64,000 nt of DNA, from NCBI GenBank assembly GCA_030340625.1, contig JAOPHQ010002024.1, positions 62,501 to 126,500 on the forward strand, read 5' to 3'. The translations under genes were made by a program, and so were the position numbers. Source of the DNA: Merluccius polli (taxonomy: Eukaryota > Chordata > Actinopteri > Gadiformes > Merlucciidae). The notes under the pieces were generated by a model. That model was not told the DNA's origin. It did not search any database and saw only the letters and a list, made by a program, of their open reading frames with translations. This document shows, piece by piece, positions 1-11,400 of this stretch (its first letter is position 1; each line of letters starts with the position of its first letter).

Positions 1-33
1 GGTTTTTAACCGCCAGGTGTGTTTCCCCTCCAG

Positions 34-3000
34 GTGTTGCTGCACGTGCTGTTTGAGCACGCGGCGGGCTACGCCCTGTTCGCCGTGAAGGAGGTGGAGG
101 AGATCGGAATGCTGCTGCCCCAGGTACCCTGATCCGGACTAGAGAACCCCTCTGGACTTACGAGGTTGTGTTGTGCTGCTGCTCCCCCCCCCTGGTTCAA
201 CACTAACCCCCCCTTAATGTGGTGTTTCAGGTGGAGGCCAGCGTGCTCAACATCGGGAAGTTCAACAGCATGGTCAGCCTGGCCGCCTTCTTCCCATTCA
301 AGTCGGCCCAGGCCGCCCTGGAGAACATCAACGCCATTTCCGAAGGTAAGAAGCGAGATGCGTGCAGCGCAGATATCAACTACGGATGTAATGATGTTCA
401 ATTATCTGTCAATCCACTGAGTTCCTGTGCTGACAATAAACTGTTCTGAACATAAGGCTCGAGCTAAATGCAACGTGTGTCCTGCAAATACTACTATAAG
501 TTTTATCATTTTTAAACAAAATTGGCCACAACGCAGTCATGACGTGACTAAACTGGCGTCTAACCGTGTCAGGTGTGGTCCATGCTGACCTGAGGCTGTT
601 CCTCGAAACCAACCTGCCCGAATCCAAGAAGAAGTCCATGTTGGGCGTGTCGGACGCGAAGATCGGGGCGGCCCTGCAGGAGGAGCTGGCGCTCTCCATC
701 CAGACAGGTGGCGCCGTGGCGGAGATCTTAAGAGGTGAGGTGTTTTCTGTACTGTTGGGTTTCTGGTGCTGTTCAACAGACTGGGCTGTTATGATGAAGT
801 TCTTACCCAGACTCTCGTGATGGTACGTACTGAAAATCTGAAATCGGCCCGGTGTACAGCCTTGTGTTTTCATGGAGTAAGACCTCCACTGACCTGGGGT
901 CTTCATTTCTAGGTGTGCGTCTGCATTTCCACTCCCTGGTGAAGGGTCTGACGGCGCAGGCCGCCTCCAAGGCCCAACTGGGTCTGGGCCACAGCTACTC
1001 GCGTGCCAAGGTGAAGTTCAACGTCAACCGAGCCGACAACATGATCATCCAGTCCATCGCTCTCCTGGACCAACTCGACAAGGACATCAACACTTTCTCC
1101 ATGAGAATCCGGTAAGAAATGGACCACTGCTTCACGGCCTTCGTATCGTGAGCGCGTATGTAACCGTCAGCGGTACTAACGACGGTTCTCCCCCTCGCCA
1201 GCGAGTGGTACGGCTACCACTTCCCAGAGCTCATCAAGATCGTGGCGGAGAACGCAACGTACTGCCGCCTGGCGCAGCTGATTGGCAACAGGAAGGAGCT
1301 GTCTGAGGAGAGTCTGCCGAGCCTGGAGGAGGTGGTGATGGACAGCGCCAAGGCGCAAGCCATCCTGGATGCGTCTCGCAGCTCGATGGGTAAACCACGC
1401 ACACGCGTTAGAATCAGGGCTGCAACCATGCACCACGTCAGAAATTGAAATGTTAGGTTCATGGATCATTATAAAATGTTTGCGTATCTTGGCTGCATGT
1501 CAGATGAAGCAAACGCATTTAAGAATCGATTCGGACTCTGGTAACTTGTGATGTCATTTGTTGTTGTTCATGGCATGTTCTAGACTACACAAATCGGAAA
1601 TTATCATTAGAATCAGCTGTGGAAGTTCTTAATAACAGTGACTGCCAACCATGGCCCCTTTTTTGCCCACCCTGGACTATTTGTGTGTCCTTGGTGTCTA
1701 GCACAGAGGGGCAAAGCATTACTCTCATAAACCTGTAGTGAAGGAACAAACCCTCGCTGCGGATCCTGTCGGGAGAAACAAGCTAGCATCTGGTAGGCGC
1801 CACAGACTTGGTGCTGTTGTCACGCGTTGAATGAATACTCCTTGCGTGTTTCGAGCCTTGTGTTCACACTGCCCTTTCCGGTTGCATTCAGGTATGGACA
1901 TATCTCCCATCGACCTGATCAACATCGAGAGGTTCTCCAACCGCGTGGTGTCGCTGAATGATTACCGCCGGGAGCTGCAGGAGTACCTGCGCTCCAGAAT
2001 GAGCCAGGTTGCCCCCAACCTGGCCGCCCTCATCGGAGAAGTGGTGAGTCGGGATCTGCTGCCGTTAACGACAATCATGACCAAAGCGAAGGACTAATGA
2101 TGTTCTACCAAATCTGTCAATCCCCTGAGTGACTGTGCTGAGAAATAATTAGGTGCTGAAGCCCTCGTTTGCAAGAAGCCAAACGTGTTGTGCCCCCCCT
2201 CCTGCGGTTCCTGACGCACGTTTGCTTTTATTTCAGGTGGGCGCACGTCTGATTTCACACGCCGGGAGCCTGACGAATCTGGCCAAGTACCCGGCCTCCA
2301 CTGTACAGATCCTGGGAGCGGAGAAGGCCCTGTTCAGGTACTGGGGCACCCACTCCCTGCTGGGGACACGCGTGGCTGCGGTGATGGCAGGGCTGGGCCG
2401 CAGCAGAGGAGAGTGACTGGAGAATGGGCGCTTCTAAAGTGTCGCCACTCCCAGGGTGATCTCTTCCTCAAATCCCAAAGCGCCCCCAAAGTCTGAGCAG
2501 CCACTTGGCGCATTGAGGTAGAGGACCTCAATGAGTACTGTCTAGTAGTTCTGCTGTAGGATGAGTGTGTAGTGACATTGCCAATCTTGCGGCGATTGTG
2601 CGCGTTTTAAATCCCAAAGCATCCTGTCAACAGGGCGCTGAAGACTCGCGGCAACACGCCCAAGTACGGCCTCATCTTCCACTCTACGTTCATCGGCCGC
2701 GCCGCGGCCAAGAACAAGGGTCGCATATCCCGGTACCTGGCCAACAAGTGCACCATCGCCTCGCGTATCGACTGTTTCTCTGGTGAGTCACGGCTGTTTT
2801 TTTTTTTTAAAGGCAGTTGCATTCAGTGGCGATGATGTTGATATTTTTCGTCAACACTATTCAACCCTCGGGTTGATGATGATAACTTGATCCCTGAGCC
2901 TTTTGGGTCGACACGGGTTGTGGGATCTCGGCGCCGCCAATATTGACCGGGATTGTCTTTCAGAGGTGCCGACCAGCGTGTTTGGGGACAAGCTCCGCGA

Positions 3001-4127
3001 CCAGGTGGAGGAACGCCTTTCTTTCTACGAGACCGGTGACCTGCCCAGGAAGAACGTCGACGTCATGAAAGAGGCAGTGAAAGAGGTGAGATTAGTTGGC
3101 CCGTTTCCTCCCGGGGGCAAGCGGTGACATGATGGTGATTCTTCGTCCAAACCGCTGTGAGTGATGACGACTCTTGCCCTGACTAAATACTGGGGGTACA
3201 ACATGATTTAATGAGCCTGACGCAGCGAGTGCCGTAACATTTGTATGCATGTCATCGGGGTCTGCTGGTTACAGCGCGTGTATCCTCCTCTGCATCACAG
3301 GCCGGCGACGTTACCGCTGAGATCAAGCGGAAGCTGGAGAAAAGGGAGAAGAAACGCAAGAAGCGCGAGAGTAAGATCAAAGAGGAGGACGATGGCGCCA
3401 ACGGCGATGCTGAGATAAAGGTACGGTCGTGGACCTCGCTGGCCTTGGCCTGGCATGTTTGATTTGGGATCTGACCTGCCATGTGGTTTGATCTCAGTAT
3501 ACGGCGTGCCATATTAACCTGACTCCGAACCATTGGCCGGTCCCATGCAGTGGACCAGGTCACTGAAGCGAGTTGGACATCCACATTACCTTGATGAATG
3601 CCAGAGGGTTTTGATCACATGCTTTATACCAATGGTTCTCTACTGGTGGGCCTATGCCAGACCTTAATCTTAAGAAGGAAGCCCATGGATTAACTAGTGG
3701 TTCAATGGCTTGCTGTTTCATTTAGTTCAGCCCCAATATTTGCAGCTTTTTGTTCACTCCATGTTTTTAACAGTACATGAAGGCATTGCTTACTGCAATA
3801 TTGGTAACTGTTCTTTTTGGGTCATGACTAATGACATGTGGATCCTGAGACCAGTTGAGAACCACTATACCATAGTCCTAAACTAAGGATTTTTTTCCCT
3901 TGCGCTTGCAGACTGAAAACGGAGATTCGGAGACTGTAGTCGTCAAGAAGAAGAAAAAGAAACATCAGGAGGAAGAGCAGGAAGTTGAGGAGACGCCTGC
4001 GATGGAGGAAGCAGAAACCCCTGCCAAGAAGAAAAAGAAGCGAAAGTCTGAGGCCATGAAGACGGAGGACCCTGAGGAGGCCCCTGTAACTGAAAAGAAG
4101 AAAAAGAAGAAAAAAGAGGCTGAATAG
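34..4127 (+). CDS. nop56: Nucleolar protein 56, core protein of box C/D snoRNPs (first exon outside window)
   Basis: Eleven exons join in frame: 34-123, 231-345, 573-734, 913-1111, 1202-1389, 1892-2043, 2237-2337, 2634-2782, 2964-3085, 3301-3420, 3912-4127 (stop TAG 4125-4127). They give 537 codons; the initiator Met lies on an exon left of the window, since human NOP56 begins M-VLLHV and exon 34 begins VLLHVLFEHAAGYALFAVKE. The NOP5NT region comes first, then a coiled coil, then the Nop domain with RAKVKFNVNR, GSLTNLAKYPASTVQILGAE and GLIFHSTFIGRAAAKNKGR. The C-terminal tail has several KKKKK blocks between acidic stretches. NOP56 pairs with NOP58, fibrillarin and SNU13 to guide rRNA 2'-O-methylation in the nucleolus. 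About 538 aa in total, shorter than human (about 594) because the Lys-rich tail is shorter. Its introns host snoRNAs. It converges on ubap2. Identity is near certain. Confidence 0.97.
381..450 (+). ncRNA. snord110: Box C/D snoRNA, SNORD110-like copy 1 (nop56 intron)
   Basis: An AUGAUGU C-like box (391-397) is followed by a guide, ATCTGTCAATCC (405-416), directly before a CTGA box (417-420), with a second CTGA at 430-433. The guide is complementary to the conserved 18S rRNA stretch GGATTGACAGAT. The +5 rule places the modified base at the first U of that stretch, which fits human 18S U1288, the assigned target of SNORD110 (HBII-55). SNORD110 also lies in human NOP56. A close copy is at 2091-2160. 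The ends are approximate because no clear terminal stem was found. Confidence 0.72.
783..849 (+). ncRNA. Box C/D snoRNA candidate, possibly SNORD86 (nop56 intron)
   Basis: A perfect C box ATGATGA (791-797), a C'-like GTGATGG (818-824) and a D box CTGA (838-841; another at 830-833) are closed by a terminal stem. GGGCTGTT before the C box pairs with AATCGGCCC after the D box, with one G-U pair and one U-U mismatch. I could not match either guide to rRNA, which fits SNORD86, the NOP56-hosted snoRNA with no assigned rRNA target. The SNORD86 name is inferred from host gene and lack of target, not from sequence identity. Confidence 0.6.
1418..1610 (+). repeat. Decayed copy of a hAT-type MITE in a nop56 intron
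   Basis: It begins GGGCTGCAAC and keeps the internal order seen in the better copies at 13234-13595 and 18183-18440: a 'ttcatggatcatta' block, 'cttggctgc-tgtcagat-aagca', then 'ggactctggtaacttgtgat'. The right terminal repeat has been lost. The rest of this intron, to 1891, shows nothing further. Confidence 0.65.
2091..2160 (+). ncRNA. snord110: Box C/D snoRNA, SNORD110-like copy 2 (nop56 intron)
   Basis: This is a second copy of the 381-450 element, in the intron after exon 1892-2043. It shares TAATGATGTTC, ATCTGTCAATC, CCTGAGT and CTGTGCTGA in the same order. The guide again precedes CTGA and is complementary to 18S GGATTGACAGAT. The conserved boxes and guide, with divergent linkers, suggest a paralogue kept by selection. 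Ends are approximate. Confidence 0.72.
2512..2534 (+). other. Perfect 9-bp stem hairpin in nop56 intron
   Basis: CATTGAGGT and ACCTCAATG flank the 5-nt loop AGAGG. It lies in the 296-bp intron 2338-2633. It could be part of an H/ACA snoRNA (human NOP56 carries SNORA51), but no convincing H box plus ACA box was found. Confidence 0.35.
2825..2903 (+). ncRNA. snord56: Box C/D snoRNA SNORD56 homologue (nop56 intron)
   Basis: A GATGATG C-box region (2831-2838), a C' box within TTGATGATGA (2873-2882) and a D box CTGA (2894-2897) are closed by a short GGC/GCC stem (2828-2830 with 2898-2900). The 5' guide contains TATTTTTCGTCA, a 12-nt perfect complement to 18S TGACGAAAAATA. The single C of that stretch pairs with the guide G placed five bases before a degenerate D' box, consistent with human 18S C517, the assigned target of SNORD56. 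SNORD56 also lies in human NOP56. Confidence 0.78.
3153..3227 (+). ncRNA. snord57: Box C/D snoRNA SNORD57 homologue (nop56 intron)
   Basis: Terminal stem CGCTG (3153-3157) with CAGCG (3223-3227), C box GTGATGA (3161-3167), D' box CTGA (3179-3182) and D box CTGA (3217-3220) are all intact. The guide TGATTTAATGAGC before box D is complementary to 18S GCTCATTAAATCA, the target of SNORD57 (18S A99 in human). Human SNORD57 also lies in a NOP56 intron, which supports both the snoRNA and the host call. Confidence 0.9.
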
Positions 4128-4304
4128 ATAAAAACGCTTCCTGTATAGTTTATTTTTGCATATTTTTTGTTTGCTGGACTTAATGACCAACAAGTGACTT
4201 CTTTTTGTGTAATATGCTTTATATTAATGGGAAACCTCAAAGCACTTTAAACACTTTCTGAAGTGTGAATTGTGCCTTGAAGTTTAATTTCTGTTAGCTG
4301 TGTA

Positions 4305-4310
4305 AATAAA
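4305..4310 (+). terminator. nop56 polyadenylation signal AATAAA
   Basis: The first canonical AATAAA is about 180 bp after the stop codon, so cleavage is expected near 4325-4340. The 4340-4780 stretch between the convergent nop56 and ubap2 ends holds nothing recognisable. Confidence 0.75.
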
Positions 4311-4789
4311 ACCATGTGACATTTTTACTCCAGTGTTTGAGTCCATTGTCTGAAATGTTTTCATTAAGCATGGAATTATTGGCTAGTTGGAGCTGGTTAA
4401 CTGGTTGGACAGCATTGACTAGAACAAAGTTTGGACTGGCTGCACATGGACCCCATTTTAACACTGCAGGCAAATTAACTGCACTAAGTATTGAGGTTCA
4501 AAATGTAATCCGAGTAATGACCAGCATTTCCAGTTGATACTGTGGTAACGAGCTTCCTGCAACCGCAGCTCCTAAATGGCATTGGAGGCCAATATTTGGA
4601 ATGACTAGGTTTGCAGTTGAAGGTGTAGTGCTTTTAGTGATGTCATGTTCTACATTGGACAGACGCGTTACATTAACGTTCGTCTGTATGCCTTTGTGGT
4701 ACGACTATTGATCCCTTAATTTTGCCTTTAGAGGGTGATGGTTGCTAAGGTGAACTGTGATATAACACGACTTGGAACAGGTCAGAACT

Positions 4790-4795
4790 TTTAAT
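4790..4795 (-). terminator. Possible ubap2 polyadenylation signal (ATTAAA)
   Basis: ATTAAA reads on the minus strand about 620 bp downstream of the ubap2 stop codon. No AATAAA on that strand was seen between the two convergent genes. The 3'UTR would run from 5415 down to about 4775. The call is weak because it rests on one variant hexamer. Confidence 0.35.
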
Positions 4796-5415
4796 TTGGA
4801 CAACAATGATTAAACCAATGTTAAAATGACATCAAACCCCAAGGCCTGGCTGCATATCACAACCTGTTAGTAAGAGGGAGGGAGACAAGGGGAGGAAAGA
4901 AAGTCAAGCCATCAACTGAAGTCCCCTCAATATAAGGATTCACAGATGGGGAGACAAAAGTTACAAAAACAAAAAAAAGGCCTTTGCCATGAAAGTGATG
5001 TGTAGCTTTATGTACATCATTCTCAGGGTTCATGTATGCATACAAAAGAAAATCACTTACACATGATGCTTGTTCGTGTTCAAGTATATTTACCATCGAC
5101 TTCATAAATTCTCCGTGATTTAGCAATCTTCCCACGATTTTTTTTTGTTGATAAAATGTCCTTCAAAATAAAAAAAAAATGCAGAAAACCACATTTCATT
5201 TTCTACCAATACATATATACTGTATAAATACATACATAAATATATTTTACATACAACAGCCATAAATTTGAAAAGGGGATATATAGAGCAGAGGGGGACA
5301 GGGTGGTTGTGTGTCTGTATTTTAGCTTGGTGCTGTAAAATGGTTTGTTCATCCTCCATAGTCGGGTCAGATGCGATGTCCGTCCGAAAAACCACCACCG
5401 GACCGACAGGACTTC

Positions 5416-8400
5416 TCAGTTGGCCCAGTAGGGGGAGCTGCCGTAGCTGGACTTGTTGACCTGGCTCTTCTGTTGCATGCTACTGGACTGGCCGCGCTGG
5501 CTCGGACCACCCTGCACCGGCAAAGGCAAACAGAGGCTCCTTTTAGCTCCTCTTCACCGGTTAATGAGTCAGTATAGCTTCTAAAAAAAACATTGAATCT
5601 CCCCACCAATGTGAGAATAAATGTGTATGGTTAAAGAGTGTATGTACAAGCCATGGCCACAGGAGGGTGCAAGTGAGGCCTCTCCATACTAAAATTCTAT
5701 TTTCCTTTATCCGAGCATTCAAACAGTCCAGTCCAAAATGGCGAGTTAGCTGAGAAAAAAACGACTTAAAATGTAGGTATATGCTAAATATTGAAGCTAC
5801 ATTGTAGCTTTCTGCTGAAACGATTTCAGACACACTCAGCCTCGGTTAGGAGCACTTGTACATGCGTGTATCTTTGTTTGAAAGTGTGTGCGTGCGTGCG
5901 TACTACCTGTCCGTCCTGAGCCAGGTGATGGTGTAGCAGCTGGGAATGGGGTTGCTGGTGAGGCAGGATGTGAAGATAGGGGGCCGGGGCGTAACCTCCG
6001 GGGGCCCCACCAGGGTTCAGAGGCCCCGGGCCCCCCAGCGCTGAAGGCAGGTTGAAGGGAGGCGGGGTCCCGGCGTGGAAACCCTGCTTGTCAAAGGCCT
6101 GGCCAGGGTGTGGAAACAGGACACATTTGGCTCCAGTGTAGGGCTAAGGTTTAATATTTTACCATATTCAAACATCAACTAAATCCACACAACGGTCATA
6201 CATTAAATGCAACAAGACATGTATTTAAAAGGTATAATATGCAACACTGACACCGAGCATTTAAAATGGCAAATACTGCAGTCCAAATTCACTTATCCTC
6301 CCCAGACGGGAAGCTGACGCGGGTTGAGGACACCGAACGAAAAACACGAGCGCAAGACGAACATGAGCGCAGCATTACATTTAATTATGCCTATTCTATT
6401 TTGGCAACGACAAGTCCCACACTGTAAGGTGATCTAGCTAATGTACACGCAATTTATTTGTTTGTCAATTATAAACCAGCAGTCAACTGGGAGAGGATCG
6501 GGCAGTGGGCGGAGTCAGCGGAGAATAGCGAATCACAGACCGGGAATGGACATTTCAAAGGAGACCATACTGGCTAGAGCCAGTATGTCGACATAGCATG
6601 TTTCCTTAATCTCTGACGACATATCAGGGACATTTTATGACTTAGTACAGTAAATGTGTTACATATAGCCCCTTTAAGGAGGCGGATGCTCACCTGGCTC
6701 TTATTGTAAACACTTCCACTGATGTCTGGCACGCCCGAGTTACTGGATGTCACAGAGACACCTGGCGGAGAGAGGGGCAGCCGTTAGGACATGTGAAGCA
6801 GCTCGGGTGGCGTGAGGTCGGGGTTTCACCAACTAGTCGACTACAGTAACCACTAGTCCACTACTATAGCCACTAGTCGATTACTATAGCCACTACTCGA
6901 CTACTATAGCCACTAGTCCACTACTATAGCCACTAGTCCACTACTATAGCCACTAGTCCACTACTATAGCCACTAGTCCACTACAATAACCACTAGTCCA
7001 CTACTATAGCCAGTAGTCGACTACAGTAACCACTAGTCGTCTACAGTAACCACTAGTCGACTACTATAGCCACTAGTTGACTACTATAGCCACTAGTTGA
7101 CTACTATAGCCACTAGTTGACTACTATAGCCACTAGTTGACTACTATAGCCACTAGTCGACTACTGTAACCACCATGTAACTTTACATATCATGCTACAT
7201 ATACAGTGCTAGGCTAGTTTGTGTCATTTTAGCATTTTGGTCTTCTTTTATAAATGACCGTTTCTCTTTTTATGTTGATACGGTGATCCTACATAGTGTG
7301 ACGCATCACAGTAGCATGCTTCAACTTTCTGCGTTACTAAACTCTGTGTCTTTCTTACATAATGACTAGTCGACTACTATAATGAAAAACTCAGTAGTGG
7401 TGAAACAGCTAGTGCGAGGTACCTTTCCCGGGGCCGCTAGCAGCAGACTTGGCCTGTGCCTGTGAGGAGGTGTTGTAACCTTTGCTGTAGTCCACACCGG
7501 CGGGCCCGGCCGTCAGCTCCTCGTACCCTGCGGTAAACACAACACAACACAAACACTTTTTACTCACAAAGCTGGTAAAGTGTCCTGAAGACTTTACACA
7601 TCATTGGTCTGAAACGGCCTTGTTTTTAGTTTAGTCTCCCACAAGTGAGAGAGACGGACAAGCTAAAGACTCGTCTTTAGTGAGTCATCATCTCACCATC
7701 ATATTTCCTCCCACGGGCGGACATAAACGTAACCAATGACTACAATATATTTTTTGTTGTGAAGTTTATACAAAAAAAACGTTATTTCACCCACACACCC
7801 CCACCCTCAGAGACTGCTTCCACACACACACAATTTATTAAACACAAAAATTTATCATCTATTTATTAACATTCAACCTCTGTAAATTTGTAAATGTGTA
7901 CATTTCATTTAACTAGCACCTTTAAAGTGGTACTCACACAATCGTCCCTTTTTAAATATGTTGTTTATTAGTGTTAGTGCTGTTTTTTTGGTACAGCTTC
8001 TATTTATTTATCTATTTTGTCTTATCTTACTTCAACTACATCGGAAGAGGCCATGTGAAATGTCATTGTACCCGAGTATAATGACAATAAAGATAATTCT
8101 GATTCTGAATAATCTCTATTAGCGCAAGATATGGTCCTTAAAAGGAGACCGAAACATCTCTCTTTCTGTAGCGGTGTGTGTGGAGCAGTAGCTGACCTGA
8201 GCTGAAGGTGTGCTGGTTGTGTGTGTGTGGTTGTGTGTGTGGTTGTATGTGTGGTTGTGTGTGTGGAGGAGACGCTGACCTGAGCTGAAGGTGTGCTGGC
8301 CGTAGCCGCTGGGCGGCTGGGGGCTCTGCTGCTGGAAGGGGCTGGCCGAGGGGTTGCCCAGCCCCAGGGGGCCCATGCTGTGCTGCTTGCCGGAGGCCGG

Positions 8401-11400
8401 CCCCTGGGGGGCTCCCGGGGGGACGAACATGGCGGGGCCGTACTGGAAGGCGGCGGCGCCGGGCACGGCGCTGGCCACGCCGGGGTAGTAGGGCAGGCCC
8501 GTGTAGCTGTAGCCCGGAGGCAGGAAGGTGGGCTGGCTCCCGTGGTGCTGGGGCTGGGGCTGGTTCTGGGGCGGCTGCTGCTGCTGGCTCTGGCTCTGAC
8601 CCGGAGGGGGCTGGGGGGCCGACAGGCTGGCCGGGGGGGCCGGCGAGGTGGAGTCGTTTCTTCCGAACTTTGTGACTTCACCTGCATTCAATTAAACGTT
8701 TAGTCTAGAAAATGTCATAAATAACAGCAAATGCCATCACAAGTGACCAGAGTCCAAAGTGATGTCTTGAATTTGCTTTATCTGACAAGCAGCCAAGAAA
8801 AACAAAAGTACTCATTTCATAATGATCCATGAAACTTTATTTGATGCATTTTCTGTCGCTGGACTAATCGATTAATCGACTAATCGTTGCAGCCCTAACA
8901 TAATTTAACACAGATAGTAATAAGAGGGTTTGAAGGATGCTCAAAGTGAGGAAGGATCATGCAGCCTTACCTGAGTAAGGGTTGTTGGTTAGACTCCCAT
9001 CTCTGCCTGAGAGCGCCGTGGGCCCAGGGAATGTGATGCCGTAGTAATCCTGCAAGGAGGGCTGGGGCCACAAAAGAAGACGCATCAGTTGTGATGACAT
9101 GGATTCAAAATGATTGAGAAGCTTCACAACATGATAAGAAAATGGCAAAACTAAAACAAAACAAAAATGTGACCCCTTTGAATACGGTGATGCAGTCTCA
9201 CCATTGGTAGTCTGTTCTGGAGCATGTGGAGATCCTCGTAGCCATAGATCTGCTGTGTAGCACAGGAAGACACAGGCGTCTCAAAAACACATCCAACACC
9301 TATACAGTCATATCATGTCTGATGCGCCAACACTTGTATACACTTATTACACGGCTTGGTTTAATACTCTGGTATGAATAACAGACCGTTGCTATAGACG
9401 CTATTTCCAAGACTATTTTTTCAGGGTGATGCAAGACCTCTCCGCTTCACGTCGGGGTCCTGCATCACCCTGTCGGGGTTTATTTCACAATAATGACCGG
9501 CTTGCTGTACATTATCCCCGTTATTACACAGCGACTTACTAAAGAAATCAATAATTTGACACAATATCCTAACAAACAAAAAAGGATTTTAAAAATCGAA
9601 TTTGAGCAAATTGATTTCAAACAGATTTTTATTGACATCAAAATAATTTTATTTCTTCTTCCGCCAAAAAAAAAAAATGTGCGTTAGATTTTGCAGTTGG
9701 AAATATCGTCCATAGCAACGGTCTACTATTCAGAAATAACAGACCCTAGAACGCCGAAATTGACCAATCAGAATTGAGGATTCAACAAAGCCATGTAATT
9801 AGTAAGGGATAATCCACAACAAGGTGTGCATGTATCGAAAAATAATGCACGCCGTGGAGGGGGGCTGGCCTCCGTGAAGTCCATTATTTTTCGATACATG
9901 CACACCCACTTATACCATGTCCACTTGCGAATCATTAAAAATATAAGGGTGTTGATTCATATATTGGGGTAATTCTGTCTCAAAAGTACAACTTTTAGCT
10001 GCACTACTTTGTGTGTGCCTGTAAACAAATGGCAAATGAACGGAGAAATACATGGGTCTGACTAATGCCTAATGTCTGCTAACATGAGATTCATATGGAA
10101 TGCGGACATTACCTTATTACTCCAGTAAATAGAGACAACCTTAGTAACGACATGGCAACGTTACCTTATTACTCCAGTAAATAGAGACGACCTTAGTAAC
10201 AACATGGCAACGTTACATTATTACTCCAGTAAATAGAGACAACCTTAGTAACGACATGGCAACGTTACCTTATTACTCCAGTAAATAGAGACGATCTTAG
10301 TAACGACCTGGCAACGTTACCTTATTACTCCAGTAAATAGAGACAACCTTAGTAACGACATGGCAACGTTACCTTATTACTCCAGTAAATAGAGACGATC
10401 TTAGTAACGACCTGGCAACGGGGAAGCTTTCTAAACCTAGTCCTATCCGAGTCCGGTCCAAGTTGATAGTTATTAACATTTTGTTTAATTTTTAGACCAG
10501 TGATGAGGCTGCTTGCGTCCTGGCCGTGCATGTTATCGAAAAATAATGCACACCTCTCCAGCCAATCAGAATCGAGTATTCACCCGGGCCATGGTATAAA
10601 ATGTAATAACATAATATTCTAACTAGCAAGCGAATACATACATAGAATGTAATTCACATTAAACACAACTAAAGAGGCCAGAAGAAATGTGACCAATCAC
10701 AGGGGACTTACTGGGTATGCTGGCAGCAGGCCCCCAGGCCCCATGATGTACTGGTTGGGCAGCAGTGGAGGAACGCCCTGGGAAAGGTTTGGAGGGGCTT
10801 TGCCTGACAGAAGAAACACAACCACTACTATGACTACAAGTTCTACTTAAAGGGCCGCTATTTTACCACCAGATGTGAGTGTGATTAGCTATTACAAGCC
10901 GTTTTAAAATTGTGATGTCACTACCCTCCATTGACATCACAAGTGGGAGTGTCCACCCAGATGTATGATGGCTAGATAAGCCTACGAGTTGATACATTCC
11001 ACTGGGTGATGTTTAATGGACATCAGTGGACATCACTGGGTGATGTCCACTGGGTAGTGACATCACAATTTTGAAACGGCTTGTAATGGCTAATCACACA
11101 TAAAAAATAGGGGCCCTTTAACGGGTGGCGGCCGAGGAATCGAACGTGCGCGCCTACGTGTACATACCGGTGGAGGAGGAGAGCAGCGGGGCGGTCCGGG
11201 CCGCCGCTAGGTTGGAGGCGGCAGAGATGCCGTTAGAGCTGAGCCCCAGAGCCGAGTGTAGTGCGCCGGCACTAGCCATGCCGCTGCTAGCCATGCCACT
11301 GCTCATGCTGCCGCCCATGTTGCTCATGTTAGCCAGGTGGCTAATGCTACTGCTGCTGCTGCTGATGTTGTTGTGGTGGTGGTGGTGGACCGAGTGGAGC

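Noticed and set aside
2512..2534. H/ACA snoRNA in the nop56 intron
   Set aside because: A hairpin exists, but I could not place an H box and a terminal ACA at the right spacing, so it is listed only as a hairpin.
10111..10420. Possible CRISPR-like array
   Set aside because: The 52-bp units abut without unique spacers, and the genome is vertebrate. The same applies to 6826-7165 and 55440-55918.
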